From assembly GCF_014199255.1 (NCBI RefSeq), contig NZ_JACIJF010000009.1, positions 98,923 to 162,922 on the forward strand: a stretch of DNA of 64,000 bases, in the 5' to 3' direction. The position numbers and the translations under genes were made by a program. This stretch comes from Sphingomonas xinjiangensis. GTDB lineage: Bacteria > Pseudomonadota > Alphaproteobacteria > Sphingomonadales > Sphingomonadaceae. The notes under the pieces were generated by a model, which was given only the letters and a program-made list of their open reading frames with translations, made no database searches and had not been told where the DNA came from. Below are positions 35,874 to 45,833 of the stretch, piece after piece (position 1 is the first letter of the stretch; every line of letters starts with the position of its first letter).

Positions 35874-37250
35874 ATGAGCACGAAGACCGGTTCGAACAGC
35901 AGCGCAGCGGTCATCGAGCACCGATCCCAGTTGATCGAGTATTTCGCCCGTGGCGAGAAGCCCGCGGAGCGCTGGCGGATCGGCACCGAGCACGAGAAGT
36001 TCGTGTACTGGAAGACGCCGGATCATCGCGCACCCAGCTATGGAGAACCCGGCGGCATCCACGCGCTGCTGATCGGACTGACGCAGTTCGGATGGAAGCC
36101 GATCTACGAGGGCGACAATGTGATCGCGCTTTCGGGACCCGATGGCGCAATCAGCCTGGAGCCCGCCGGCCAGTTCGAATTGTCGGGCGCGCCGCTGGAG
36201 AACCTGCACGACACCTGCGCCGAGACCGGGCGCCACCTGAAACAGGTCAAGGAAGTTGGTGACAAGCTGGGCATCGGCTTTCTGGGGCTGGGCATGTGGC
36301 ACGACAAGACGCGGGCCGAGCTGCCGATCATGCCCAAGGGCCGCTACGAGATCATGCTGAACCACATGCCGCGCGTGGGCAGCATGGGGCTCGACATGAT
36401 GCTGCGCACCTGCACGATCCAAGTGAACCTGGATTATGGGTCCGAGGCCGACATGGCCAAGAAGTTCCGGGTCGGGCTCGCGCTCCAGCCGCTGGCGACC
36501 GCGCTGTTCGCCAACTCGCCCTTCACCGAAGGCAAACCCAACGGCTTCCTGTCGTACCGCAGCCATATCTGGTCGGACACCGATCCGGCGCGCACGGGCA
36601 TGCTGCCCTTCGTGTTCGAGGATGGCTTCGGCTATGAGCGCTATGTCGACTATGCGCTCGATGTGCCGATGTACTTCGTCTATCGCGACGGCAAGTATAT
36701 CGACGCTGCCGGGCAGAGTTTCCGCGACTTCCTCCAGGGCAAGCTGCCGGCCTATCCCGGACACAAGCCGACGATGGAGGATTGGGCGGATCATCTCTCG
36801 ACCGCCTTCCCCGAAGTGCGGCTGAAGACTTTCCTGGAGATGCGTGGCGCCGATGGCGGGCGCTGGGGGCGCATCTGCGCGCTTCCGGCGCTTTGGGTCG
36901 GCCTGCTCTACGATCAGGCCGCACTCGACGCTGCCTGGGACTTGGTCAAGGACTGGTCGATGGAAGGCCGCGAGGCGCTGCGCAACGCCGTGCCGAAGCT
37001 GGGGCTGGACGCGCCGCTGCCCGGGGGCGGGACGCTGAAGGACATTGCCGTGCAGGTGCTGGATATCGCCAGCGCGGGCCTGAAGGCGCGGGCCCGGCTG
37101 AACGCGTCGGGCGACAATGAAAGCGGCTTCCTGGATCCGCTGCGCGAGATTGTGCGGACCGGCAAGGTGCCAGCACAGGTCCTGCTCGACCGGTTCAGTG
37201 GCGGCTGGAACGGCGACATCAGCCGCGTGTACGAAGAGGCGAAGTTCTAG
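35874..37250 (+). CDS. gshA: Glutamate-cysteine ligase (GshA)
   Basis: GshA makes gamma-glutamylcysteine, the first step of glutathione synthesis. It has 458 residues and is of the plant/alphaproteobacterial GCS2 type. Diagnostic segments are RIGTEHEKF near the start, ISLEPAGQFELSG, MPRVGSMGLDMM, CTIQVNLDY and PFTEGKPNGFLSYRS. The enzyme is intact and of normal length. It is downstream of rsmE. Confidence 0.95.
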   Translation: MSTKTGSNSSAAVIEHRSQLIEYFARGEKPAERWRIGTEHEKFVYWKTPDHRAPSYGEPGGIHALLIGLTQFGWKPIYEGDNVIALSGPDGAISLEPAGQFELSGAPLENLHDTCAETGRHLKQVKEVGDKLGIGFLGLGMWHDKTRAELPIMPKGRYEIMLNHMPRVGSMGLDMMLRTCTIQVNLDYGSEADMAKKFRVGLALQPLATALFANSPFTEGKPNGFLSYRSHIWSDTDPARTGMLPFVFEDGFGYERYVDYALDVPMYFVYRDGKYIDAAGQSFRDFLQGKLPAYPGHKPTMEDWADHLSTAFPEVRLKTFLEMRGADGGRWGRICALPALWVGLLYDQAALDAAWDLVKDWSMEGREALRNAVPKLGLDAPLPGGGTLKDIAVQVLDIASAGLKARARLNASGDNESGFLDPLREIVRTGKVPAQVLLDRFSGGWNGDISRVYEEAKF

Positions 37251-37319
37251 GCGCCAGCAGATCCTCGGCTGGCATGCCGAAGACCAGCGACTTCAAGCGC
37301 TACTGCTTATCGCCGCCGA

Positions 37320-38606
37320 TTAGCGGCCAGCCAAGCGGGCAAAGGCGCGCGGCACCCCGCCGTACCGCGCGATCCAGGCGTCATAGGCCTGATAGACGGG
37401 ATCGACGGCGAGATGCCGCTCCTCCGTTCGCGCGCGCCAGTAATAGACGCCGCTGACCGCCGCCATGACGGCGGTGTTGCGCACGGCATCGACCCAGCCG
37501 GTAGTGGCAAAGAACGGCATGGCCGACAGCCACCAGAACAGGTTCTTAGAAAGATAGGCCGGATGGCGGCTCCAGGCATAAGGACCGTGGGTCAGGATCC
37601 CCCGATGGGTGAGGTTCGAAAACCGCAGCCCAAACGCCACCGTGGCGGCGGCATAGATGCCGGTAAGCAGCACCAGCGCGACACCCACCGCCGCCAGCAA
37701 CCAGTCATGCCCCGCCAGCCAGTGCGTCCAATCGGCGCTTCCGGCGTGATAATCGAGCACCCCGCCCTCTCCCATCAGCACAAAGGGCGGATAACAGATC
37801 AGCGCCGCGACCCAGCCGGCAGCATAAGGATTGGCGCTACGGATGTGGGAGTCGAGCGGGCGGAAGGTGAGGACGTAGCCGGCGGTGGCGAACGCCACGT
37901 CCACGACGAACATGAACGTCACGCAATAGCCGGCCAACGTCAGCGGATTTCGCATGAGCGTGCCGGGGTCGGCAGCGACGATCTGGCCGAACCCGGTCGG
38001 CACGACTCCGAGCATGAAGGCGAGGAAGAAGCCCTTCACCGCCCAGCTGCGCAGATGGTTATGTATCGCCGCGACGTCGTGGCCGGGCACTCCCATCACC
38101 CAGGCGCCAAGCGACCAGGCACCATCTTTCGGCTCGACCAGCCGCCGGTCGAGCCAGAGCACATAAGGAACCGACAGCACGAACAGCATCGGCGCCGCGA
38201 CGCCGAGGCATGCCATTGCAAAAGGATAGTTGGCGTAGCGCGTAGCCCACCACACCCGGGACAGCGCGAAGATCGCCGCCATGCCACCCCAGGTGAGCCA
38301 CAGCCCCGTAAGCTTGGCGACGGATACGTCCCAGGTTTCACGCCAAGGCCGTAGCTGGGTCCAGTCGATGCCGGTCGTGGGGTTGCGGTGCACCTTGTCG
38401 ACGAGCAGCGACCACAGCACCATCGGCGCCGCACAGGCCGCGACGCCCACTAGTGCGGAATACGGTCCGTCCATGCCGAAGCGGCGTGCGACCCCGATCC
38501 AGGCGCACAACCCCAAGAGCCCGGCCAGCCCGACACCACGGCTTACCGCCGAGGGCGGGCGGACATCGGCTCGCGCGGCACTGGCCAATGCGGGGTCGTG
38601 ATACAT
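37320..38606 (-). CDS. Integral membrane protein with C-terminal isoprenylcysteine methyltransferase-like domain
   Basis: A 428-residue protein with about ten membrane helices. The last 110 residues match the phospholipid/isoprenylcysteine carboxyl methyltransferase pattern: ILTHGPYAWSRHPAYLSKN then RTEERHLAVDPVYQAYDAW. The N-terminal three quarters, with WDVSVAKLTGLW and CYPPFVLMG, is an extra membrane region I do not recognise. Bacteria rarely have prenylated proteins, so a lipid substrate is more likely. It is divergent from the M61 peptidase gene. Confidence 0.8.
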   Translation of the reverse strand: MYHDPALASAARADVRPPSAVSRGVGLAGLLGLCAWIGVARRFGMDGPYSALVGVAACAAPMVLWSLLVDKVHRNPTTGIDWTQLRPWRETWDVSVAKLTGLWLTWGGMAAIFALSRVWWATRYANYPFAMACLGVAAPMLFVLSVPYVLWLDRRLVEPKDGAWSLGAWVMGVPGHDVAAIHNHLRSWAVKGFFLAFMLGVVPTGFGQIVAADPGTLMRNPLTLAGYCVTFMFVVDVAFATAGYVLTFRPLDSHIRSANPYAAGWVAALICYPPFVLMGEGGVLDYHAGSADWTHWLAGHDWLLAAVGVALVLLTGIYAAATVAFGLRFSNLTHRGILTHGPYAWSRHPAYLSKNLFWWLSAMPFFATTGWVDAVRNTAVMAAVSGVYYWRARTEERHLAVDPVYQAYDAWIARYGGVPRAFARLAGR

Positions 38607-38730
38607 GGCTGAAACATCTAGGCCGCAATGGTTAGGGAGCGGTGAAGCAGGGCCATGCGGCCCTTTACCGCAGCCGAATCAAAGGCCTATGTCAGCCGTT
38701 CCATACAAGACCATAGGGGGTCGCTTCCTG

Positions 38731-40620
38731 ATGCACCGTGCGCTGTCTTTCGCCGCCTTGCTGCTCGCCACCACCGTGCCCGTCGCCGCGCAGAACTCCG
38801 CCCCCCAGCCGGTGCCGATCGTCGACACCATCCCGGCGCCGCGCGACGTCGACTATCCCGGCACGATCCAGCTCGACATCGACGCGACCAACACCCAGCA
38901 GGGCATCTTCCAGGTCAAGCAGACGCTTCCAGTCGCCAAGAGCGGCCACATGGTCCTGCTGTTCCCCAAATGGCTGCCGGGCAAGCATGGTCCGCGCGGC
39001 GAGATCGAAAAGTTGGCAGGGCTTCAGATCCTCGCCAACGGCAAGCGCGTGCCATGGACGCGCGACGACGTGGACGTGTTCGCCTTCCATGTCGACGTGC
39101 CGTCGGGCGCCCGCAGCTTGGACATCCAATTCCAATTCATCTCCGCGACCAAGCCCGAGCAGGGCCGCATCGTCATGACGCCCGACATGATGAGCCTGCA
39201 ATTCAACTCGCTAAGCCTGTATCCGGCGGGCTATTTCGTGCGCCGCATCCCGGTGCAGGCGCGGGTCAAATATCCCGCAGGCTGGACGGCAGCATCGGGG
39301 CTGCCTTCCAAGGCAGTGGGTTCGACCTACACCTATGAGAAGACCAGCTACGACACGCTGATGGATTCGCCGGTTCTTGCCGGTCGCCATTACCGTGCAT
39401 TTCCGCTCTCGGAGCGAGTGACGCTGGACGTGTTCGCCGACACGCCCGAGGAGTTGGCAGCCAAGCCCGAGCAGATCGATGCGCACAAGCGGCTGGTGCA
39501 GCAGGCCGTCAAGACGATGGGCACGCAGCAGTACGACAACTACCACTTCCTTCTCTCGATCAGCGACGAGCTGGGCGGGATCGGGCTGGAGCATCACCGC
39601 AGTTCCGAGAACGGCGTCCAGCCAGGCTATTTCACCAAATGGGAAGAAGGCCCGGGCTCACGCAACCTGCTACCACACGAATACACGCATAGCTGGGACG
39701 GCAAGTTCCGCCGCGGCGCCGAGCTTTGGGCGCCTGATTACCGCACCCCCACGCGCGGCAAATCGCTGTGGGTCTATGAAGGCCAGACCCAGTTCTGGGG
39801 TTATGTGTTCCAGGCGCGCTCAGGGTTGGTGAGCAAGGAAGACACGCTGGAAGCCTATGCCGCGATCCTGGCCAGCCTGGACAACCGGCCTGCGCGCGAA
39901 TGGCGGCCGCTGATCGACACCACCAACGACCCCGTCATCACCGCCCGCGCGCCCAAGGGCTGGGTCAGCTGGCAGCGCTCGGAGGATTACTACAACGAGG
40001 GCCTGCTGGTCTGGATGGAAGTCGATTCCATCCTGCGCGATCGCTCCGGCGGCACCAAGTCGATCGACGATTTCGCCCGCCGCTTCTTTGGCCTGCGCGA
40101 CGGCGATTATGGCGAAGTGACCTACACTTTCGACGATATCGTCAGCACGCTCAACGCCATCCAGCCTTATGACTGGCGCACACTGCTGAACGACCGGCTG
40201 CACGGCGTCGCCAAGCGGGCGCCGACCGGCGGGTTCGAGCGCAACGGCTACAAGCTGGTCTATACCGATCAGCCCAACAAGGCCGGGCGCGGACCGACCA
40301 CCGACCTCGCCTATTCGCTGGGCCTGACGCTGGGCAAGAACGGCATCAGCAGCGTCGCCTGGGACAGCCCGGCGTTCAACGCGGGCATCGACCTGGGCGA
40401 CGAGATCGTGGCGGTGAACGGGCGGGGCTATTCACCCGAGCGGCTGGTCGCTGCGGTCAAGGAAGCGAAGACCGCCAAGGATCCGATCAAGCTGATGCTC
40501 AAGAGCGGCGACCGCTTCCGCGAAGTCGCCATCGACTATCATGGGGGGCTGCGCTATCCGCACCTCGTGAAGACGGCCTCGGGAGAGGCTGGCCTCGACA
40601 AGCTGCTCCAGCCCCGCTGA
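38731..40620 (+). CDS. M61-family metallopeptidase (glycyl aminopeptidase-like)
   Basis: A 629-residue exported peptidase. The signal peptide ends in VPVAAQ. An N-terminal beta domain is followed by the catalytic domain with zinc motif His316-Glu317-x-x-His320 (LLPHEYTHSW) and the third ligand region in LWVYEG. A C-terminal PDZ domain (about 545-615: SPAFNAGIDLGDEIVAVNGR) follows. M61 enzymes prefer Gly or Ala at the N-terminus of substrates. Start 38731 gives the signal peptide; an in-frame start 126 bp upstream does not. Confidence 0.92.
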   Translation: MHRALSFAALLLATTVPVAAQNSAPQPVPIVDTIPAPRDVDYPGTIQLDIDATNTQQGIFQVKQTLPVAKSGHMVLLFPKWLPGKHGPRGEIEKLAGLQILANGKRVPWTRDDVDVFAFHVDVPSGARSLDIQFQFISATKPEQGRIVMTPDMMSLQFNSLSLYPAGYFVRRIPVQARVKYPAGWTAASGLPSKAVGSTYTYEKTSYDTLMDSPVLAGRHYRAFPLSERVTLDVFADTPEELAAKPEQIDAHKRLVQQAVKTMGTQQYDNYHFLLSISDELGGIGLEHHRSSENGVQPGYFTKWEEGPGSRNLLPHEYTHSWDGKFRRGAELWAPDYRTPTRGKSLWVYEGQTQFWGYVFQARSGLVSKEDTLEAYAAILASLDNRPAREWRPLIDTTNDPVITARAPKGWVSWQRSEDYYNEGLLVWMEVDSILRDRSGGTKSIDDFARRFFGLRDGDYGEVTYTFDDIVSTLNAIQPYDWRTLLNDRLHGVAKRAPTGGFERNGYKLVYTDQPNKAGRGPTTDLAYSLGLTLGKNGISSVAWDSPAFNAGIDLGDEIVAVNGRGYSPERLVAAVKEAKTAKDPIKLMLKSGDRFREVAIDYHGGLRYPHLVKTASGEAGLDKLLQPR

Positions 40621-40653
40621 CGCGGGGCGGAGCTTCAAACGACAGGGTTTTGA

Positions 40654-41238
40654 ATGCGCATCGACTTGATTCCCGTCGGCGACAATCCGCCGCACACGCT
40701 GAACGTGATCATCGAAGTGCCGGTCGGCGGCGAGCCGGTGAAGTATGAGTTCGACAAGGCTTCGGGCGCGTTGTTCGTCGACCGCATCCTGCATACGCCG
40801 ATGCGCTATCCGGCGAACTACGGCTTCGTGCCGCATACGCTGTCGCCCGATGGCGATCCGCTCGACGCGCTGGTGATCGCGCGCTCGCCGTTCGTGCCGG
40901 GCTGCGTGGTTCGTGCGCGCCCGATTGCGGTGCTGAACCTGGAAGACGAAGCCGGCGGTGACGAGAAGCTGGTCTGCGTGCCCGACGACAAGACCTTTCC
41001 TTATTATTCGGACATCGAAGAGAAGGACGATCTACCCAGCATCGTGATGGAGCAGATCGAGCACTTCTTCACGCACTATAAGGACTTGGAGAAGAAGAAG
41101 TGGGTGCGCGTCGGCACCTGGGGCGGTGCCGAGGATGCGCGCCAGATCACCCTGGAAGCGATCGAGCGCTACAATCAGGACAAGGCGGCGGCGGAAGAGT
41201 CCGTCGACCAAACCGGCGTGGACACGCCGCAGGGCTGA
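40654..41238 (+). CDS. ppa: Inorganic pyrophosphatase (Ppa)
   Basis: A family I soluble pyrophosphatase that hydrolyses diphosphate and pulls biosynthetic reactions forward. It has 194 residues. The signature DGDPLDA (66-72) contains the metal-binding aspartates, and EKDDLPS and WVRVGTWGG are conserved. The last 20 residues are an Ala/Glu extension. It ends three bases from the convergent TfoX-like gene. Confidence 0.96.
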   Translation: MRIDLIPVGDNPPHTLNVIIEVPVGGEPVKYEFDKASGALFVDRILHTPMRYPANYGFVPHTLSPDGDPLDALVIARSPFVPGCVVRARPIAVLNLEDEAGGDEKLVCVPDDKTFPYYSDIEEKDDLPSIVMEQIEHFFTHYKDLEKKKWVRVGTWGGAEDARQITLEAIERYNQDKAAAEESVDQTGVDTPQG

Positions 41239-41241
41239 GGC

Positions 41242-41589
41242 TCAGCGGCGCTTGCGCTTGATGGGCGCGCGTTGGCCGGCTGCAACCGCCAACGCCGCCC
41301 ATTTTCGCATCGTATCGGGATCGTCGTGCACTTCGGACGGCGCCCGGCGGTAGTTCATCGACTTTGCCGTACCCGCGACATCGTAGGTGAAGCGATCGCA
41401 GCCTGCCTCGTCCCACAAGTAATCGCTTTGCGCATCGGCCTTGAGCCAAAGTTCGTCCTGGGCGACGAGTGCGAACACGGTTCCGTCCAGGTAAAGCGTA
41501 GCACCGCCCATCATAGGGCGCATGGTGACGCTACCGATCGGCTCCAGCACCTCGCGCACCCACTCGACGAGCCCGTGGTCTACTGCCAT
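41242..41589 (-). CDS. TfoX N-terminal domain protein
   Basis: A 115-residue single-domain protein matching the TfoX/Sxy N-terminal fold (VREVLEPIGSVTMRPMMGGATLYLDG, then ELWLKAD). In full TfoX a C-terminal half is also present. Single-domain homologues are common and of unknown function, and competence is not implied. The ATG overlaps the upstream SMR transporter stop (ATGA). Confidence 0.88.
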   Translation of the reverse strand: MAVDHGLVEWVREVLEPIGSVTMRPMMGGATLYLDGTVFALVAQDELWLKADAQSDYLWDEAGCDRFTYDVAGTAKSMNYRRAPSEVHDDPDTMRKWAALAVAAGQRAPIKRKRR

Positions 41590-41909
41590 CAGCTATTGCC
41601 TACCAGCCGCAGCCCCCCAATGCAGGCGATCAACATCAGCATGAGCGCGATCCGCGCCGCATTCACTGGCTCGCCGAACCACAGGATACCGACCAACACC
41701 GTGCCCAGCGCACCGACTCCGCCCCACACCAGATAGGCCGTACCCATCGGGATCGTGCGGGCGGCGACTTCCAGCAACAGCATCGACAGCCCTGCCGAGA
41801 CGAGGAAGCCGAGCGTCCAGGGGATGTTCCGGAAATTATCGACGAAGCGCAGACAGGTGGTGAAGCCCACCTCGAAACAGCCCCCGAGCAGGAGGAGCGC
41901 CCAAGCCAT
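41589..41909 (-). CDS. Small multidrug resistance family transporter (SugE/Gdx-like)
   Basis: A 106-residue, four-helix SMR transporter. The essential membrane glutamate is Glu13 (CFEVGF). PMGTAYLVWGGVGALGT in helix 3 and FGEP before helix 4 match the family. SMR members of this kind export guanidinium or cationic antiseptics; which one is not clear. It follows the GNAT gene by two bases and is coupled to the TfoX-like gene. Confidence 0.87.
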   Translation of the reverse strand: MAWALLLLGGCFEVGFTTCLRFVDNFRNIPWTLGFLVSAGLSMLLLEVAARTIPMGTAYLVWGGVGALGTVLVGILWFGEPVNAARIALMLMLIACIGGLRLVGNS

Positions 41910-41911
41910 CC

Positions 41912-42388
41912 TCAACGGCCCGCCAGCTTGGTGAGCGCGTCGCCGGCCACGCGCTGCACCCGCCATTCGTCCATGCCGACTGCGCCCATTGCGCGGTAGA
42001 AGCGGATCGCCGGATCGTTCCAGTCCAGCACCGACCATTCGAAGCGGCCGCAGCCGCGATCGATCGCGAGTCCAGCGAGGTGGCGCAACAGCGCAGTGCC
42101 TACCCCCGCGCCGCGCGCATCGGGCGTCACATAGAGGTCCTCGAGATAGAGCCCCTTACGCCCGGTCCAGGTTGAAAAATTGTGGAAGAACAGTGCGAAC
42201 CCTGCCGGTTCGCCGTCATGCTCGGCGATGACCGCCTCGGCCCCAGGCTTTTGGCCAAACAGCGCCTCCATGAGCATCGGCTCGGTCGCTTGCACCGCAT
42301 CCGGCTCACGCTCGAACTCTGCGAGTTCGCGAACGAAGCGCAGGATGAGCGAAACGTCGGCTGGCGTAGCGGGGCGAACGATGGTCAT
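41912..42388 (-). CDS. GNAT-family N-acetyltransferase
   Basis: A 158-residue acetyl-CoA-dependent acetyltransferase. The beta-bulge and loop DLYVTPDARGAGVGTALL is the acetyl-CoA-binding motif. RFEWSVLDWNDPAIRFYRAMGA resembles the diamine/spermidine acetyltransferase branch. The substrate is unassigned. It sits in a run of tightly packed genes after an EamA transporter, overlapping it by four bases. Confidence 0.88.
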   Translation of the reverse strand: MTIVRPATPADVSLILRFVRELAEFEREPDAVQATEPMLMEALFGQKPGAEAVIAEHDGEPAGFALFFHNFSTWTGRKGLYLEDLYVTPDARGAGVGTALLRHLAGLAIDRGCGRFEWSVLDWNDPAIRFYRAMGAVGMDEWRVQRVAGDALTKLAGR

Positions 42389-43284
42389 GCGGTTGCGATC
42401 TCGGCTTCGGGGAGGGGTTGGGCTGGTTTACGCGCGGAGAGCAGGCAACCGGCGACGATCAGCACGGTGCCGGCGATCGTAACCATGGTCACCGCCTCGC
42501 CAAAGAACAGCCATCCCATCACCGCCGCCCAGATGAAGGCGGTATATTCCACCGTCAGTAAGATCTGCGCCTCGGCGCGGGCATAGGCCCAGGACAGGAA
42601 CAGCAGCGACACGACCGCCAGCGCCGCCGCTGCGGCGATCTGGGGCCAGTAGACTGCCTCAGGGATCGTCAGCAGAAACGGCGCGGCCAAGCCGAGCAGA
42701 ACGAGAATGAACCAGTTCTGGAAGAAGGCGATTTCGATCGGCCTGGCGTGCTGCGCCTGGTGGCGGGCGATCACCAGATTGATGGCGTAGAACACCGCGG
42801 AAATCAGCACGGCGGCCATACCCGCGAGTGCGCCCGCACCGTGATCGCCGCGCACTTGCCCGACAAGGATGATCGCCACCCCCGACAGCCCTAGCAGCGA
42901 GCCCAGCACCGAACGCGCGCCGACCTGCTCCTTGAGGAATAGCGCGGCCAGACCAAGCGCGATCAAGGGGGCGATGAAGGTGAGTGCGATGGCTTCCGCC
43001 AGCGGCACGCGGGCGATACCCCAGAAGAAAGCAAGCGCCATCACGGCGATGACCATGCTCCGGACGAAGTGGATAAGGAGGATGCGCCGTTCCGGCACGC
43101 GCGGCTTTGACAGGATGAACAGTGGCGTCATGATACCCGCGCCCACCACCAGCCGCCAGAACAACGCAACATAGGCACCCATCGCAAGCGAGAGCCCCTT
43201 CATCACCGCGTCCATGACTGCGTAGAGCGCAATGCCGGCGCAGGCGGCAGCGAAGGCTGCAGCTACCCGGTTTCCCGGCGTCAC
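42385..43284 (-). CDS. EamA/DMT-family transporter
   Basis: A 299-residue inner-membrane protein with ten helices in two EamA repeats (each about 140 residues). Such carriers export metabolites or take up nucleotide-sugars, amino acids or drugs; the substrate is unknown. Its start overlaps the ispG stop by four bases, and its stop overlaps the GNAT start. Confidence 0.87.
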   Translation of the reverse strand: MTPGNRVAAAFAAACAGIALYAVMDAVMKGLSLAMGAYVALFWRLVVGAGIMTPLFILSKPRVPERRILLIHFVRSMVIAVMALAFFWGIARVPLAEAIALTFIAPLIALGLAALFLKEQVGARSVLGSLLGLSGVAIILVGQVRGDHGAGALAGMAAVLISAVFYAINLVIARHQAQHARPIEIAFFQNWFILVLLGLAAPFLLTIPEAVYWPQIAAAAALAVVSLLFLSWAYARAEAQILLTVEYTAFIWAAVMGWLFFGEAVTMVTIAGTVLIVAGCLLSARKPAQPLPEAEIATA

Positions 43285-44405
43285 TCCGCAGCTTGTGCGG
43301 CGGCGCTCTCCGCAGCCTCGATCTCGGCGGCCTTCGCTTCGACCAGCCGGGTGATGTGATCCAGCATATCAGCGTCATTCACCGTATGGTCAGTGACGCC
43401 GGACAGGTACACCATGTGCTTGCCGTTGCCGCCGCCCGTCAGGCCGATATCGGTCTCGCGCGCCTCGCCAGGGCCGTTTACGACACAGCCGAGCACGGAC
43501 AGCGACAGTGGCGTACGGATGTGCTGGAGACGCTCCTCCAGCGCCTGCACGGTGCGGATCACGTCGAAGCCCTGCCGCGCGCAGCTGGGACACGATACGA
43601 CGCGCACGCCGCGATTTCGGATGCCGAGCGACTTCAGTATTTCGAAACCGACGCGGATCTCTTCCTCTGGCTCCGCCGAAAGCGAGACGCGAATGGTGTC
43701 TCCGATCCCGAACCACAGCAGCGAGCCGATGCCGATCGCCGACTTGACGGTACCGCCGACGAACCCGCCCGCCTCGGTGATGCCGAGATGCAGCGGGCAG
43801 TCGACCGCGTCGGCCAACTGCTGATACGCGGCGACCGCCAGGAACACGTCCGAAGCCTTCACCGCCACCTTGAACTCGTGGAAATCGCGGTCCTGCAGCA
43901 ACTTGATATGGTCGAGCGCCGATTCCACCAGCGCTTCGGGGCACGGCTCGCCATACTTCTCGAGCAGGTCCTTTTCCAGGCTGCCTGCGTTCACGCCAAT
44001 GCGGATCGAAGCGCCGTTCGCCTTGGCGGCGTTGACGACTTCATTCACGCGGTCGGCTGAACCGATATTGCCCGGATTGATGCGCAGGCAGGCCGCGCCG
44101 GCGTCCGCTGCTTCCAGCGCGCGCTTGTAGTGGAAATGGATGTCGGCGACGATCGGCACGCGCGCCGCGCGGACGATCTGCTTCAGCGCCGTCGTCGATT
44201 CGACATCGGGGCACGACACGCGAATGATGTCTGCGCCTGCCTCTTCGCAGCGGCGAATCTGGTCAATGGTCGCGCGCACGTCGGTGGTCGCGGTGTTGGT
44301 CATGGTCTGCACGGTCACCGGCGCATCGCCGCCGACGGGGACATTGCCCACCATGATCTGACGGCTGGGCCGCCGGACGATATCGCGCCAGGGTCGTACG
44401 GACAT
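43281..44405 (-). CDS. ispG: 4-hydroxy-3-methylbut-2-enyl diphosphate synthase (IspG)
   Basis: The [4Fe-4S] enzyme of the MEP isoprenoid pathway. From ATG 44405 it has 374 residues. The cluster ligands Cys272, Cys275 and Cys307 with Glu314 align with E. coli Cys270, Cys273, Cys305 and Glu312. The TIM barrel half ([21 protein letters not shown]) is intact. The C-terminus is extended and Ala/Glu-rich. MSVRPWRD matches the family start. Confidence 0.96.
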   Translation of the reverse strand: MSVRPWRDIVRRPSRQIMVGNVPVGGDAPVTVQTMTNTATTDVRATIDQIRRCEEAGADIIRVSCPDVESTTALKQIVRAARVPIVADIHFHYKRALEAADAGAACLRINPGNIGSADRVNEVVNAAKANGASIRIGVNAGSLEKDLLEKYGEPCPEALVESALDHIKLLQDRDFHEFKVAVKASDVFLAVAAYQQLADAVDCPLHLGITEAGGFVGGTVKSAIGIGSLLWFGIGDTIRVSLSAEPEEEIRVGFEILKSLGIRNRGVRVVSCPSCARQGFDVIRTVQALEERLQHIRTPLSLSVLGCVVNGPGEARETDIGLTGGGNGKHMVYLSGVTDHTVNDADMLDHITRLVEAKAAEIEAAESAAAQAAE

Positions 44406-44793
44406 GGCGCCCATATACGCGCAGGACGACCCGACGCCTAGGGCCGTATTCACCCGCAGGCTTTACGAAAAGAGCCAGCGGCGCGGGCCACTGCCGCCTA
44501 AGCTTGGCTTTGGGGAGATTACAGCCGGATGCGCGCGCCGGGCGGATCGTACGCCGGAGAGACGTGTTGCCGCGATTGTCCGCGATGCCTCCGACGCTGG
44601 CCGCAGCAGCAGCGGATTCTTGATGTATGCGCGGTATGTTAGACACCAATGCAACACGTCTAAAGCCCAGCACGTAAGGAGGCACAGCGGCGCCGATGAG
44701 ACCCACACCATAGTCTCGACGAGCTGGAGTTTACCGATGCGATATGTTCGGATGCCATGGGGTTGGCGGCTTTCTACCGCGAGGAACGAGCCA
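44406..44793 (+). other. Divergent intergenic region between ispG and the S1/P1 nuclease gene
   Basis: About 390 bases without a convincing gene. It contains an isolated TAAGGAGG about 13 bases before a five-codon reading frame, and an in-frame start (44737, with GGAG seven bases before) that would extend the nuclease. No repeat or terminator was seen. Confidence 0.35.
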
Positions 44794-45690
44794 ATGGCGT
44801 CTCCTCAACTTGAGTCGTTGAACCGCGCGCTGGCTGCGCCTACGCGCCGCAGCATGAGTCGCTTGCTGTTGATCCTTGCCGCGCTGGTCGGCTTCGCCTC
44901 TCCTGCTCAGGCTTACCGGGAGTACGGCCATGAAACCGTGGCGGCGATCGCGTACCGCAACGTCACGCCGCAGGTCCGCGCCGAGATCAACAAGCTGCTG
45001 GCCAAGCAGGCATTGCTGGAAACGCCCACCTGCCCTGCCCGTACCATCGAACAGGCAAGCGTATGGGCCGATTGCGTCAAGCCGCTAGGGCCGCGCTTCA
45101 GCTATGCGTATAACTGGCACTATCAGAATGTGGATGTCTGCAAGGACTTCACGCTCAAGGGCAATTGCCCGGACGGCAACTGTGTATCGGCCCAGATCGA
45201 ACGCGATGTGAAGCTGTTGAAGGACAAAACGGTGCCGGCGCGCGAGCGTGTGATGGCGCTGGCGTTCCTGATCCACTTTGTGGGCGACCTGCACCAGCCG
45301 CTGCATGCCGGGGACCGTTCGGACCTGGGCGGCAACAAGGCGCTGTCGACCTACGGCGACTATTCGACTGCCAAGCTCAACCTGCACAGCATATGGGATG
45401 GGCTGCTGGCGGAGCGGGCCATTTCCACGCAACCACCGCTGGTACGCGTCTACACCGCGCGGGAGCGGGGCGCAGTGCAGGGCGGCACGGTCGAGGACTG
45501 GAGCCGCGACAGCTGGAAGGTGGCGCGCGATATCGTCTATGCCAGCGCCTATGGCGATCCGTGCGGCCCGGTGCCGCAACGCGCCAAGCTCGACAATGCC
45601 GCGATTGCCAAGCTCATCGAGCCCGCGCGCGCACAAGTGATGAAGGGCGGCTTGCGACTTGCCCGGCTGCTGAACGAAACGCTTGCCTGA
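44794..45690 (+). CDS. S1/P1-type nuclease, secreted
   Basis: A zinc-dependent nuclease of the S1/P1 (phospholipase C-like) fold that cuts single-stranded DNA and RNA. The signal peptide (LILAALVGFASPAQA) leads to a mature N-terminus YREYGHETVAAIA. Zinc-binding histidines are in WHYQNVD, LIHFVGDLHQPLHAGD and LNLHSIWD. The start is uncertain: 44794 has GAGGA eight bases upstream; 44854 is closer to a standard signal peptide but has no ribosome-binding site; 44737 is also possible. The neighbours give no functional hint. Confidence 0.85.
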   Translation: MASPQLESLNRALAAPTRRSMSRLLLILAALVGFASPAQAYREYGHETVAAIAYRNVTPQVRAEINKLLAKQALLETPTCPARTIEQASVWADCVKPLGPRFSYAYNWHYQNVDVCKDFTLKGNCPDGNCVSAQIERDVKLLKDKTVPARERVMALAFLIHFVGDLHQPLHAGDRSDLGGNKALSTYGDYSTAKLNLHSIWDGLLAERAISTQPPLVRVYTARERGAVQGGTVEDWSRDSWKVARDIVYASAYGDPCGPVPQRAKLDNAAIAKLIEPARAQVMKGGLRLARLLNETLA

Positions 45691-45833
45691 AGGCACCGCC
45701 TACTTGCGGCGCACGCGGTCGGCAGCACGTTAGGCCAACCCGAGTAGCCGATCGTCCGGCCAGGCAAAGCGACCCCTCAGACGATTCATGCCGCGCGGCC
45801 TAGGTCTTGGCGCACATGGACCAGGGCGGTCGC

